This document shows, piece by piece, positions 36,036 to 45,088 of a stretch of DNA of 64,000 bases. Both the position numbers and the translations under genes were made by a program. Position 1 is the first letter of the stretch, and each line of letters begins with the position of its first letter. Source of the stretch: Anaerobacillus isosaccharinicus (GTDB lineage: Bacteria; Bacillota; Bacilli; Bacillales; Anaerobacillaceae). The stretch is from assembly GCF_001866075.3 (NCBI RefSeq), contig NZ_CP063356.1:310001-374000 (forward strand), written 5' to 3'. Under the pieces are notes generated by a model. It saw only the letters and a list, made by a program, of their open reading frames with translations. It had not been told where the DNA came from and ran no database searches.

Positions 36036-36743
36036 TTGCGAATTAACAAATATATAAGTGAATCTGGAATAACTTCAAGGCGGGAAGCAGATAAGTGGAT
36101 TGCCGATAAACGTGTGACAATTAATGGGATCGTTGCGGAATTAGGGAGTAAAGTTGAACAAGGTGATGATGTTCGCGTTGATAACAAACCCATAGTTAGA
36201 GAAGAACAACATGTCTATATTGCCTTAAATAAACCAGTTGGGATTACGAGTACAACCGAACGACATATTAAAGGCAATATTATCGATTTTGTTAATCATC
36301 CGTTACGTATTTTTCATATTGGTCGGCTTGATAAAGAATCGGAAGGTTTAATTCTACTTACAAATGACGGTGACATTGTTAATGAAGTTTTGCGTGCTGA
36401 GAATAAGCATGAAAAAGAGTATATCGTTACTGTAGACAAACCACTTACTCAGTCTTTTCTAAAAAATATGGCTGAAGGGGTAGAAATTTTGGATACGAAA
36501 ACATTACCTTGTAAAGTAACGAAAATCTCAAATAATGTTTTTAAGATTATCTTAACACAAGGATTAAATCGACAAATTCGACGTATGTGCTCAGCTCTTG
36601 GTTACCAAGTTCGTAGGCTACAACGTATCCGAATTATGAACATACATTTAGGGGACTTAGCAAAAGGACAGTGGCGTGATTTAACAAAAACTGAGCTAAA
36701 CCAGCTATTTAAAGATTTAAATTATATACCGCAAAAAAGATGA
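36036..36743 (+). CDS. rluF: 23S rRNA pseudouridine synthase, RluF-like (RsuA family)
   Basis: 235 residues from TTG 36036 after AAAGGTGTG. N-terminal S4 domain ([20 protein letters not shown]), catalytic [21 protein letters not shown] with the active-site Asp in RLDKES, and [16 protein letters not shown] at the C-terminus. RluF modifies U2604 of 23S rRNA in E. coli. Confidence 0.92.
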   Translation: MRINKYISESGITSRREADKWIADKRVTINGIVAELGSKVEQGDDVRVDNKPIVREEQHVYIALNKPVGITSTTERHIKGNIIDFVNHPLRIFHIGRLDKESEGLILLTNDGDIVNEVLRAENKHEKEYIVTVDKPLTQSFLKNMAEGVEILDTKTLPCKVTKISNNVFKIILTQGLNRQIRRMCSALGYQVRRLQRIRIMNIHLGDLAKGQWRDLTKTELNQLFKDLNYIPQKR

Positions 36744-36766
36744 GACATTTGTCTCATCTTTTTTAT
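36736..36766. terminator. Terminator shared by rluF and the HD-GYP gene
   Basis: AAAGATGAGACA (36736-36747) and TGTCTCATCTTT (36750-36761) form a near-perfect palindrome followed by Ts on the plus strand and, across it, Us on the minus strand. Confidence 0.88.
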
Positions 36767-37754
36767 TATACAAAATTAACAATTTTTAATTTATGATTTT
36801 TTCGTAAATCAACAAAGGTATCGCTTTCAGTTAAGTAAAGCAACGGCTGCGAAGGCTCATTATCAAAAATAAACACAATCTCACCCTTTGTATCATCATT
36901 AAGGACTACTTTTTCACCTACATATTTGCGAAGAAGGTGGCGAACAAATGGGATAACAATTGCTGGATTTAACTTATTTTCTCGTGCTTCTTCCACCAAT
37001 TGATTAATTAACTCAAAGGTGTTTGAGTTGTCCATTATAATTTTATCAATTTTATTTGCAACTGAAATAATCTGGACCATGACCGGTAAATGTTTTACTT
37101 TCAACCCTTTCGGGTATCCTGAGCCGTCAATTCGTTCATGATGATGCCTTGCAGCATTTAAAATAAGAGCATTAACACCCTTTGCTTCCTTTAAAATAGC
37201 CCATCCTAATTCAGGGTGATGCTTGTATTCTTCAAGTTCTGCTTCGGTTAATTCCGCTTCTCTTTTTTGAACAATTCATTGTTAACTTCTAATTTTCCAA
37301 TGTCGTGTAGCACACCCATTTGCCAAAGAAGTAATTTATTTTTATAAGAATATCTTAATAATTTTCCAAGGAAAAAGGATATTAAACCGACATTGCCACT
37401 ATGACGATAAAGCGTCGGTTCGCCACTCATTTTATACAATTGTTCGAGGAATGAAGCTTCTCTTTGTACGAAGCTAACGATTTTTTTATCTTGCTCAAAC
37501 CATTCTTTAACTGGAATTGTCTTCATTTTTTCTATATTTAAAAATAAGTTTTCGATATTTTCAATGTAGTTCTTGTATAGCTTTTTAAATGATAGGTCTT
37601 CTGAAACTTTAACTTTCTTATAATTATGTTTTTTCAAGAGTAAAATATTTGTTTCAGTCAATATTGAACCTTTTTTTAATAACAAAACATCAAGATTTGA
37701 TACAATATCTTGTTCTAATCTTTTGCCTACAAGATCAAAGCTAATTTCTTCCAT
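36766..37754 (-). pseudogene. HD-GYP domain gene, frameshifted
   Basis: The 5' part (start ATG 37752-37754 with AGGGAGAGG) encodes the N-terminal domain and the first half of an HD-GYP domain, through LHDIGKLEVNNELF. The frame then slips at a run of six A (near 37266) to an early stop; the next frame continues with REAELTEAELEEYKHHP and HHHERIDGSGYPKGL and on to 36766. A single-base indel would restore a full-length protein like the neighbouring HD-GYP gene at 38.7 kb. May be a real mutation, a programmed slip or an assembly error. Confidence 0.82.
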
Positions 37755-37975
37755 TAGGAATCCTCTCCCTCTCATCGCCGTTTTGATGTGATACAAGGAT
37801 ATCATCTCTACTTATAGTATATAGTATCAGGTTCCTTTACTGAAAGTTACTTTTGACACAGATTACTATGCCTAAATATGAATAATTTTTAATAATAGCC
37901 TTAGCTAGGAATACACAGACTATGGTAAAAGGGGCATGGATTGGTTTAAGAAAGTAGGCTTAGTGTCAACAGTAA

Positions 37976-38215
37976 GGTTATCCGCACTTACGAGCTAATG
38001 CTACTCTTCTTTTACAAAACGGTGCATTATACTGGTCGCAGTACATGTTAGATAAAAGAAAATATTTTTATAATCACGGCTTGTTTGTTGAAGCAATTTT
38101 TTCCTTATCCATCATAGATCGACAGCAAATGTACAATACTAAAAACATTAACAGTAGGAAAGGGTGTAAACACTTTGACAATCCCGAAAAAAGAGCGAAT
38201 GCTTCATATTATTGA
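37976..38215 (+). other. Possible gene remnant
   Basis: An 80-codon open frame (ATG only at 38045) encodes ANATLLLQNGALYWSQYMLD and KRKYFYNHGLFVEAIFSLS, which reads like real protein, but upstream stops occur and its 3' end overlaps the next gene. The rest of 37.81-38.17 kb shows no other gene. Could be a decayed 3' fragment. Confidence 0.3.
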
Positions 38216-38516
38216 CCAACTTGAAAGTTATGCTGATCAAATGTCTGAACCAATACAAACAAAATTGCAGCAAGCAAAAAAACAATTATCTGAATTGGAT
38301 GATCAGGAAGTTGAACAGTTAACTGATAAAGTTTTTTCTAAACCAGCAACAGAACAACATATCAATTTCAATTCTCCAGAAAACCTGTTGCATTCTTGCT
38401 ACAGCGAATTAGATCGCCTGACTAAAGAAGAAGGAGCACCCGAACATCTTCAGGAGGCCGTTCAAGAAATGCGTTATTATTTTTCCATTGAAGAAAGGGA
38501 TGGATTTTTCCCTTGA
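38175..38516 (+). CDS. Hypothetical protein (113 aa)
   Basis: TTG 38175 follows AAAGGG. Hydrophilic, acidic and mostly helical: RMLHIIDQLESYADQMSEP, then QQAKKQLSELDDQEVEQLTD. No family recognised, probably a helical bundle. Followed by a strong terminator. Confidence 0.6.
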   Translation: MTIPKKERMLHIIDQLESYADQMSEPIQTKLQQAKKQLSELDDQEVEQLTDKVFSKPATEQHINFNSPENLLHSCYSELDRLTKEEGAPEHLQEAVQEMRYYFSIEERDGFFP

Positions 38517-38585
38517 TAAGTTGTTCATTTGCTGAATAAAGGTTGCATTCTGAATTCGAGGTTTAAACCATTTTTGATATAAATA

Positions 38586-38624
38586 GCTCCCCTAAAAGTT
38601 GCTAGAATTTACTTTTAGGGGAGC
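38586..38624 (+). terminator. Terminator of the 113-aa gene
   Basis: 14-bp perfect arms GCTCCCCTAAAAGT (38586-38599) and ACTTTTAGGGGAGC (38611-38624), followed by TACTTTTT. Confidence 0.75.
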
Positions 38625-38653
38625 ATACTTTTTGTGAAGTACTAGTTGAATTT

Positions 38654-39658
38654 TTAACTGAAGTCTACGATTTTTAAATTATGAAACTTACGTAAATCTA
38701 TGTATTCGTCTGATTCCTCAACATGAACTAATGGTTGTGATGGTTCATTATCATGAATAAATATAATTTTTGCTAATCTAGCATCACTTAAGATTATTTC
38801 CTTGCCTACATAATGATAATATTTGTAACGAACGAAAGGTACAACAATAGCAGGATTCAATTTATTTTGTTGTGTTTCATTAATTAGGTAGTTCATAACT
38901 TGAAAAATACTAGTTTTCCCTTGAGAGTTCGAAAGTTTATCGACTAAATTAGCAACTGAGATCATTTGCACTAGTAAAGGAATCTCATCTACCTTTAAGC
39001 CTTTAGGATAGCCTGTCCCATCAATTTTTTCATGGTGTTGCTTCACCGCATTTAATATATTTACATCGATGTCATTTACTTCTCTTAGAATATTCCATCC
39101 GTAATATGCGTGTTTTTTGTACTCACTCATTTCATTTTCTTCAAGATTATCCTGGTTATGTAATAGTTCCTCACTTAATTTCATTTTACCGATGTCATGA
39201 AAGACACCCATTTTCCATAATAATTTTAAGTTTTTATTAGAATAACCTAATATTTTACCAAGAATAACGGCGATAATCCCCACATTTGCACTATGACGGA
39301 AAAGAGAGTCTTCAACGTTATTAATATTGTAAATTTCTTCCGTTAACGAAGGGTTCTTAAGAATGAACTGAAAGAATTTTGCGTTTTCTTCAAACCAATT
39401 TTCTATAGAAATTTCTTTTATTTTATTTACGTCAGTAAACAATTCCTTGATTTGCTCAATGTTTTTTAAATATAATTTTTCAAAGGTTACTATTTCAGAG
39501 ACATTTACATTTTTATAATCGTGATTTCTTAAAAGAATAATATTAGACTCGGTTAAAACCGCTCCTTTTTTTAGTAACAATACTCCAAACTCAGATATGA
39601 TATCTTGCTCTAGTACTTTACCAACAAGGTCAAAGCTAATTTCAAGTACTTCTTCCAC
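38654..39658 (-). CDS. HD-GYP domain protein (c-di-GMP phosphodiesterase-like)
   Basis: 334 residues from GTG 39656-39658 (AGGGAGAG upstream). N-terminal domain resembling those of cyclic di-GMP sensors (EISFDLVGKVLEQDIISEFG), then HD-GYP: RHSANVG, FHDIGKMKL, KKHAYYGWNIL and HHEKIDGTGYPKGL. Family members hydrolyse cyclic di-GMP. A paralogue, frameshifted, lies 0.9 kb away on the same strand. Together with the GGDEF enzyme at 9.2 kb this implies active c-di-GMP signalling. Confidence 0.92.
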   Translation of the reverse strand: MEEVLEISFDLVGKVLEQDIISEFGVLLLKKGAVLTESNIILLRNHDYKNVNVSEIVTFEKLYLKNIEQIKELFTDVNKIKEISIENWFEENAKFFQFILKNPSLTEEIYNINNVEDSLFRHSANVGIIAVILGKILGYSNKNLKLLWKMGVFHDIGKMKLSEELLHNQDNLEENEMSEYKKHAYYGWNILREVNDIDVNILNAVKQHHEKIDGTGYPKGLKVDEIPLLVQMISVANLVDKLSNSQGKTSIFQVMNYLINETQQNKLNPAIVVPFVRYKYYHYVGKEIILSDARLAKIIFIHDNEPSQPLVHVEESDEYIDLRKFHNLKIVDFS

Positions 39659-39784
39659 GAGTTGCACTCTCCCTAATAAATACAATTGTATATGACTAGT
39701 TAAATTATACTGTTTATTATCAATTAACTTAAGCTACAATAGTCTCATTATTTTTATGCTGACAGTATATTAAGAACCATAGAA

Positions 39785-39848
39785 AAGGTGTCAGACACCC
39801 CAAAAAGACATTTTCTTATTTTTGTCTTTTTGGGGTGTCTGACACCTT
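39785..39848. repeat. Long REP-like inverted repeat
   Basis: Two perfectly complementary 26-bp arms (39785-39810 and 39823-39848) enclose a 12-base T-rich loop. The tip of each arm carries GGTGTCAGACACC, itself a palindrome that recurs as a repeated extragenic element in Bacillus genomes. Could form a cruciform or stable RNA hairpin. Confidence 0.85.
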
Positions 39849-39910
39849 AAATGGACATTTCACGTTAATTTGTCCACCTCTAGTGGACAATGTTTTCAGT
39901 TTGAACTCAA

Positions 39911-41600
39911 TTAGAAGCGACCTGACTTAAAGATGGAGAAAAAGAGCCAAATAATCATGACTAAAGCTACACCGAAGCCTATTTCTACCGTAGGTAATCG
40001 CCAAATAATTGTCGTTGTATTCCCTGACAACGATGTACCAATGATCAAGCCCACCATTATAATACTAAAAGAGAGAAGCACAATGCTAAAAGAGATCCGA
40101 TTACTAACTCTTTCCATTCTTGTTAACAAGCGGTCAAGATCAGATAGTGAAATTTCAACTCTCAATTTCCCCTGCTTCATAATAGATGAGAATTCTCTTA
40201 CGCTTTTTGGTAATTCAGTTAAAATCTCACCGTACTCTTGTATGTTCCCCCATAATCGAAAAGCGAGATTCTTCGGTTGATAGCGCTCCTTTAATAAATG
40301 GCGTCCAAATGGCTCCGCGATTTTTATAATACTTAATTCAGGATCAAGTTTTTCAACCATACCTTCCATTGTCAGCAAAGACTTGCCTACTAGCGTTAAA
40401 TCAGTAGGAATGCGAATTCCATGCTTAGATGCTACTGAAAAAAGATCCGTCACGGCTTCGCCTAAGCTTAATTGACTAAACGGAACATCGTAATACTTTT
40501 CCCGAAGCATATCAACATCAGATTTCAACAAGGTTAAATTGGCCTCTTCGGGAACAAGCCCCATTTTCATTACGGCCTTAATAACCCCATCTGTATTTTG
40601 AAGCATCATCGAAATGATAAATGAAGCAAAATGATCTCGCATTTGCGGACTAAGTCGACCAACCATTCCAAAGTCCATAAAAATAATTTTATTCCCTGTT
40701 GTCACTAAAACATTTCCTGGATGTGGATCACCATGAAAGAAACCACCAATTAAAATTTGTTGAAAAATTGAATGAACAACCCGTTCTGCGATCACTTTTC
40801 TGTTATAGCCTTGTTGTTCTAACTTTGCAAATTCGTTTAGTTTTGTTCCTTCTACAAATTCCATTGTTAATACTTTCTGACTTGAATATTCCCAATACAC
40901 TTTTGGAATATAAATTTTATCGTCGTCCTCAAATTGTTTCGCAATTTTCTCTGAATTTCGCCCTTCAATTGAATAATCAACTTCTGCCCTTAGAGATTTA
41001 GCAAACTCATCAACAATATCAACGAGTTGATATTTAGCCGCCCAATCTAACCTACGTTCTGCCAACATGGCAATATCTCGTAATATTTCTAAGTCAGTTT
41101 CAATTATTTTTCGAATTGAAAGGCCGTTGAATTTTCACCGCTACCCGTTCACCTGTTTTTAAAACTGCATAATGAACTTGTCCAATGGAAGCAGCAGCTA
41201 ATGGAGTTGTCCGGAACTCGGAGAACATCTCTTCAACTTCAATTCCAAATTCAGTTAAAAAAACCCCTTGAACTTCCTCATAGGAGAACGGTGGTACATC
41301 ATCTTGTAGCTTCTCTAGTTCATTAACGATATCAACTGGAAAAATATCAGACCTAGTGCTAGCAATCTGTCCAATTTTAATAAATGTTGGCCCCAACTCT
41401 TCTAAGAATACTCTGAAGCGCTCGCCAACCGATTTCCTATCTAACTCTTTTCCTTCAATGAAAAGGCGTTTAGGCATACTTAATAATTCAAGGAGACCAA
41501 GTTCCTTCATAATAAATCCGAAACCATTACGGGTAAAGGCGGATACAATTTCCTGATAGCGATGTAAATGCCTAATTCTTTTTCTAAAAATTGAAACCAC
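39911..41600 (-). pseudogene. AarF/UbiB (ABC1) kinase-like gene, frameshifted
   Basis: The 5' frame (GTG 41600) encodes the first part through GERVAVKIQRPF, where the ATP-binding Lys of AVKIQRP is intact, and then stops at 41100. The next frame resumes with IRKIIETDLEILRDIAMLAE and continues to the end at 39911, including FFHGDPHPGNVLV (nucleotide/metal binding) and FMDFGMVGRL. One extra base near 41120 explains it. Full length would be about 560 residues, normal for the family, involved in quinone or lipid metabolism. Confidence 0.85.
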
Positions 41601-41610
41601 ACCCTATTCC

Positions 41611-41904
41611 TTACTCTTGTTTTTGCTCTAAATCTCTAATTCGTTTTTCTAATTGTTCTACTTCTGCCTTTGTTGCTAGATTTACTTCATTTAAAATAAT
41701 CTTCATACGTTCTCTAATCATCTCGTCTAATTGACTTTGGGCCTGTTGACCTTTTTGGATTAATTCATTCACAAGCTCATTTGATTCCTCTTTTTTAATT
41801 TCACCTTTTGTAACTAATTCATCAACAAACGTTTCAATTTGCTCCTTACTCTTAACAGCTAATCCTATCCCCAATGCTAATCCTTTTTCTAATAAACTTC
41901 TCAT
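41611..41904 (-). CDS. Phasin-like coiled-coil protein
   Basis: 97 residues, entirely helical with heptads (LVNELIQKGQQAQSQLDEMI, KAEVEQLEKRIRDLEQ). Such proteins lie next to AarF-type kinases in Firmicutes and share features with PHA-granule phasins. AGGGGG precedes the ATG. Probably a partner of the neighbouring, frameshifted kinase gene. Confidence 0.7.
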   Translation of the reverse strand: MRSLLEKGLALGIGLAVKSKEQIETFVDELVTKGEIKKEESNELVNELIQKGQQAQSQLDEMIRERMKIILNEVNLATKAEVEQLEKRIRDLEQKQE

Positions 41905-41966
41905 ATGTAAAGCCCCCTAAACTATTTTTTCTTATAATACCCAATGGTAGTAAAGATTACTTATCC

Positions 41967-42920
41967 CTAATTTCGGAGAATGATAAAAATTAAATACAAT
42001 ACATAAGCAATTACAAGAAACATACCTTCAACCTTCCCAACTGTAAACCGTGTTCTTGAAAATAATAATAAGACAATCGTCAATATGATCATTAAAATGA
42101 CGTCAATATATATTCTGCCACTAACAGACAGTGGTGAAATGACCGAAGAGGCCCCTAGTACAAATAAAATGTTAAAAATATTACTACCAACAATGTTCCC
42201 TAATGCAATTTCACTTTGTTTTTTTAGAGCTGCTGTAATTGATGTTACTAACTCAGGTAAAGAAGTCCCAATTGCAACAATTGTTAAACCAACTAGTGTT
42301 TCACTCATACCATAAGCAAAGGCAATTTGGGTACTATTTTTTACAACAAGATCACCACCGAATATAATAGCTCCAAGCCCAAGTACAGTAAAAAAGATGT
42401 TTTTACCCCATGGATCATTCAATGTTTTAGGTTCAAACATTATTTTTTCTCTGCTTGTACGAACGACTTCAAAAATATAGTACAAAAAAACAGCAAAAAA
42501 CAATAAGAAGATAAATCCATCAGAGCGAGTTAACAAGTTCGCACTCATTGCCTGTAACGCCACATCACTAACTAGTACTAGCAGAACAATACTTGCCAAT
42601 AAAGCGAAGGGAATTTCCTTTCTAATTGTTTCACTTTCCACTTTTAAAGGGGTTATGATAGCAGTCAAGCCAACCACTAACGTAATATTAAAGATATTAC
42701 TACCAATAACATTCCCTAGTGATACGCCACTACTACCTTCTAAAGCAGCAATAATACTCACTGTTGCTTCAGGCGAACTAGTCCCAAAGGCAACAATCGT
42801 TAACCCAATTAAAATAGGAGGAACACGTAGCAGCCTTGCAATGTTTGATGAGCCTGTAACAAAAAAATCTGCTCCCTTAATTAATAGCCCAAAGCCCAAA
42901 AGTAATAAAACGTAGTTCAT
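41967..42920 (-). CDS. Calcium/sodium antiporter (YrbG-like, CaCA family)
   Basis: 317 residues, about ten helices with two repeat motifs GTSSPEATVSIIAALEGSSG and GTSLPELVTSITAALKKQSE, the duplicated ion-binding segments of the CaCA superfamily, each with a preceding IGLTIVAFG/VGLTIVAIG. ATG 42918-42920 follows GGAGGAGGG. Exchanges Ca2+ (or Mn2+) for Na+ or H+. A paralogue lies at 59.4 kb. Confidence 0.9.
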   Translation of the reverse strand: MNYVLLLLGFGLLIKGADFFVTGSSNIARLLRVPPILIGLTIVAFGTSSPEATVSIIAALEGSSGVSLGNVIGSNIFNITLVVGLTAIITPLKVESETIRKEIPFALLASIVLLVLVSDVALQAMSANLLTRSDGFIFLLFFAVFLYYIFEVVRTSREKIMFEPKTLNDPWGKNIFFTVLGLGAIIFGGDLVVKNSTQIAFAYGMSETLVGLTIVAIGTSLPELVTSITAALKKQSEIALGNIVGSNIFNILFVLGASSVISPLSVSGRIYIDVILMIILTIVLLLFSRTRFTVGKVEGMFLVIAYVLYLIFIILRN

Positions 42921-42987
42921 AGTTCCCTCCTCCATTTTCTCTCTAATTATCATAATTCACTTTATGCTGTATTATTTAAGAAATTCA

Positions 42988-43019
42988 AAAAAAAATAACA
43001 AGCTGTTTATTACAGCTTG
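42988..43019 (-). terminator. Terminator of ptsI
   Basis: CAAGCTGT/ACAGCTTG stem (42999-43006 with 43012-43019), followed on the minus strand by Us. It contains the ptsI stop codon. Confidence 0.8.
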
Positions 43020-44734
43020 CCATCATTATTTAAAACTATGCTTTTTATATAGCTCTCAACTTCTGCCCCAGATTTAAATGAAAGTAGTGTTGGAATCAGA
43101 TCTTCTAATTCCTTTTTATTGAGTTTAGAAATTAGCGAACGCGCGGGTAAAATTGATGAAGCACTCATACTAAATTCATCTAAGCCCATCGCTAATAATA
43201 TTGGAATAGCCGTTTGATCACCCGCCATTTCTCCACACATTCCAACCCATTTTCCTTCTTTATGAGCCGCATCAACGACCATCTTTACTAAGCGTAGGAT
43301 GGCTGGGTGATATGGTTGATATAAATAAGCTACTTGTTCATTCATCCGATCTACTGCCATTGTATATTGGATTAGATCATTTGTGCCAATACTGAAAAAG
43401 TCTACTTCTTTTGCAAATTGATCAGCCATAATTGCTGTTGCAGGAATTTCAACCATCATCCCAACTTCAATTGTACTAGAAACCTCTTCTCCTTGTGAAA
43501 CAAGTAATTCTTTTTCTTCTAGTAAAATGCTCTTTGCTTCAAGAAATTCCTCTAGCGTCGCAATCATCGGAAACATTATTTTCAAATGACCGTACGTACT
43601 TGCTCGAAGTAGTGCCCGTAATTGCGTACGGAATATTTCTTGTTGATCTAGACATAAACGAATTGCACGATAACCTAGAAATGGATTCATTTCTTTAGGG
43701 AAGTGTAAATAAGGTAGCTCTTTATCTCCACCAATATCTAATGTCCTCACAACCACTGGTTTTCCCTGCATGTTCTCTAATACAGTCTTATAGGCAACAA
43801 ACTGTTCTTCTTCAGTCGGTAATTGTTCACGGCCCATATATAAGAACTCGGTACGGTACAAACCTACTCCCTCGCCACCATTATTTAGAACACCTTGAAC
43901 ATCATTAGGAGTACCAATGTTAGCAGCTAGTTCTACATGTTCACCGTCAAGGGAAACAGTTGCCGAGTTTTTTAATTTTGCCCATTCCTGTTTTTCCTTT
44001 TCAAGGCTAACTTTCTTTTCGTTATAATGGTCAATTTCTTCTGTAGATGGATTTATTATCACTTTACCATCTAACCCATCGACGATAACTAAATCTCCAG
44101 GTTTGACCAGTTTGGTCACATTTTTTGTTCCGACTACCGCTGGAATTTCTAAAGAACGTGCCATAATCGCAGAATGCGATGTTCTACCACCAATGTTTGT
44201 TGTAAAACCTTTTACGAATTGACGATTTAACTGAGCGGTATCAGAAGGGGTTAAGTCTTCAGCAATAATAATCACTTCTTCATTGATTAGGTTTAAATTT
44301 GGAATAGTTACACCTAATAAATGTGCCTGTACACGATTTGTTACATCACGAATGTCCGCTGCCCGCTCTTTCATATATTCATTGTCCATTTGTTCAAACA
44401 TCACGATAAAAAGTGCGGAGACTTCCTTTAAAGAAAATTCAGCATTAACTTTTTCCATTTGAATTTTCTCTTTAATTGGATTAATTAATTCGGGATCACT
44501 TAACACAAGCAAATGTGCCGCAAAAATATCAGCCTTATCCTGCCCAAGCTCTTTTAGAGCATGGTCTTTGATTTGAATTAACTCTTGTTTTGCTTGGTCA
44601 AGTGCTTTTTCTAATCGGTCTATTTCTAACTCTACATTCTCGATCAACTTTTTCTCTACGTTCAAATTCGGCTGTTCAAATAAATAGGCTTTAGCTATTG
44701 ATATTCCAGTTGATGCTGCTATACCTGTAATCAT
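43010..44734 (-). CDS. ptsI: PTS Enzyme I
   Basis: 574 residues, full length. Active-site His in [20 protein letters not shown] (about residue 190), PEP-binding [20 protein letters not shown] and [19 protein letters not shown]. Transfers phosphate from PEP to HPr. Follows ptsH with a 4-bp overlap (ATGA) and ends the fru operon here. Confidence 0.96.
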   Translation of the reverse strand: MITGIAASTGISIAKAYLFEQPNLNVEKKLIENVELEIDRLEKALDQAKQELIQIKDHALKELGQDKADIFAAHLLVLSDPELINPIKEKIQMEKVNAEFSLKEVSALFIVMFEQMDNEYMKERAADIRDVTNRVQAHLLGVTIPNLNLINEEVIIIAEDLTPSDTAQLNRQFVKGFTTNIGGRTSHSAIMARSLEIPAVVGTKNVTKLVKPGDLVIVDGLDGKVIINPSTEEIDHYNEKKVSLEKEKQEWAKLKNSATVSLDGEHVELAANIGTPNDVQGVLNNGGEGVGLYRTEFLYMGREQLPTEEEQFVAYKTVLENMQGKPVVVRTLDIGGDKELPYLHFPKEMNPFLGYRAIRLCLDQQEIFRTQLRALLRASTYGHLKIMFPMIATLEEFLEAKSILLEEKELLVSQGEEVSSTIEVGMMVEIPATAIMADQFAKEVDFFSIGTNDLIQYTMAVDRMNEQVAYLYQPYHPAILRLVKMVVDAAHKEGKWVGMCGEMAGDQTAIPILLAMGLDEFSMSASSILPARSLISKLNKKELEDLIPTLLSFKSGAEVESYIKSIVLNNDGKL

Positions 44735-45003
44735 TTCACTACTCCTAATGCCTCTTTTTCAATTGCTGAGATAACTGCTTGAATAGCTTCTTGTTCGTCA
44801 CTTCCATCAGCCGATATTTTTATTTCTGCTCCATGTGGAACACCTAAAGACATAACTCCCATAATTGATTTTAAATTCACAGATCGACCTTTATATTCAA
44901 TATTTACGTTACTTGCAAATACATTTACTGAATGTACCAATGCTGTAGCTGGGCGTGCATGAAGCCCAGCTTCACTGGTAATTTCAAAGATTTTTTCAAC
45001 CAT
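44731..45003 (-). CDS. ptsH: HPr phosphocarrier protein
   Basis: 90 residues from ATG 45001-45003, which follows GGAGGT (an upstream in-frame start adds a spurious tail). His15 in [13 protein letters not shown] and the HprK-regulated Ser46 region in [10 protein letters not shown] are both present, so the protein can serve transport and catabolite control with CcpA. Located in the fru operon rather than with ptsG. Confidence 0.95.
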   Translation of the reverse strand: MVEKIFEITSEAGLHARPATALVHSVNVFASNVNIEYKGRSVNLKSIMGVMSLGVPHGAEIKISADGSDEQEAIQAVISAIEKEALGVVK

Positions 45004-45042
45004 TTGTATTACCTCCAAATAAAATTTTTTTCATTAGATTAT

Positions 45043-45074
45043 CTTAGTCACCTAAAATCCTTTAGGTGACTAAG
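45043..45074 (-). promoter_or_regulatory. Intercistronic hairpin between fruA and ptsH
   Basis: Perfect 14-bp arms CTTAGTCACCTAAA (45043-45056) and TTTAGGTGACTAAG (45061-45074) with a 4-base loop. On the minus strand it is followed by AT-rich sequence without a U run, so it is more likely an mRNA-processing or attenuating hairpin than a full terminator. Confidence 0.6.
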
Positions 45075-45088
45075 ACTAAGACTGGTTA

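Noticed and set aside
39785-39848. Simple terminator
   Set aside because: Arms are far longer than usual and carry REP-type palindromes; no adjacent gene ends within the expected distance on the relevant strand, though partial terminator activity is possible.
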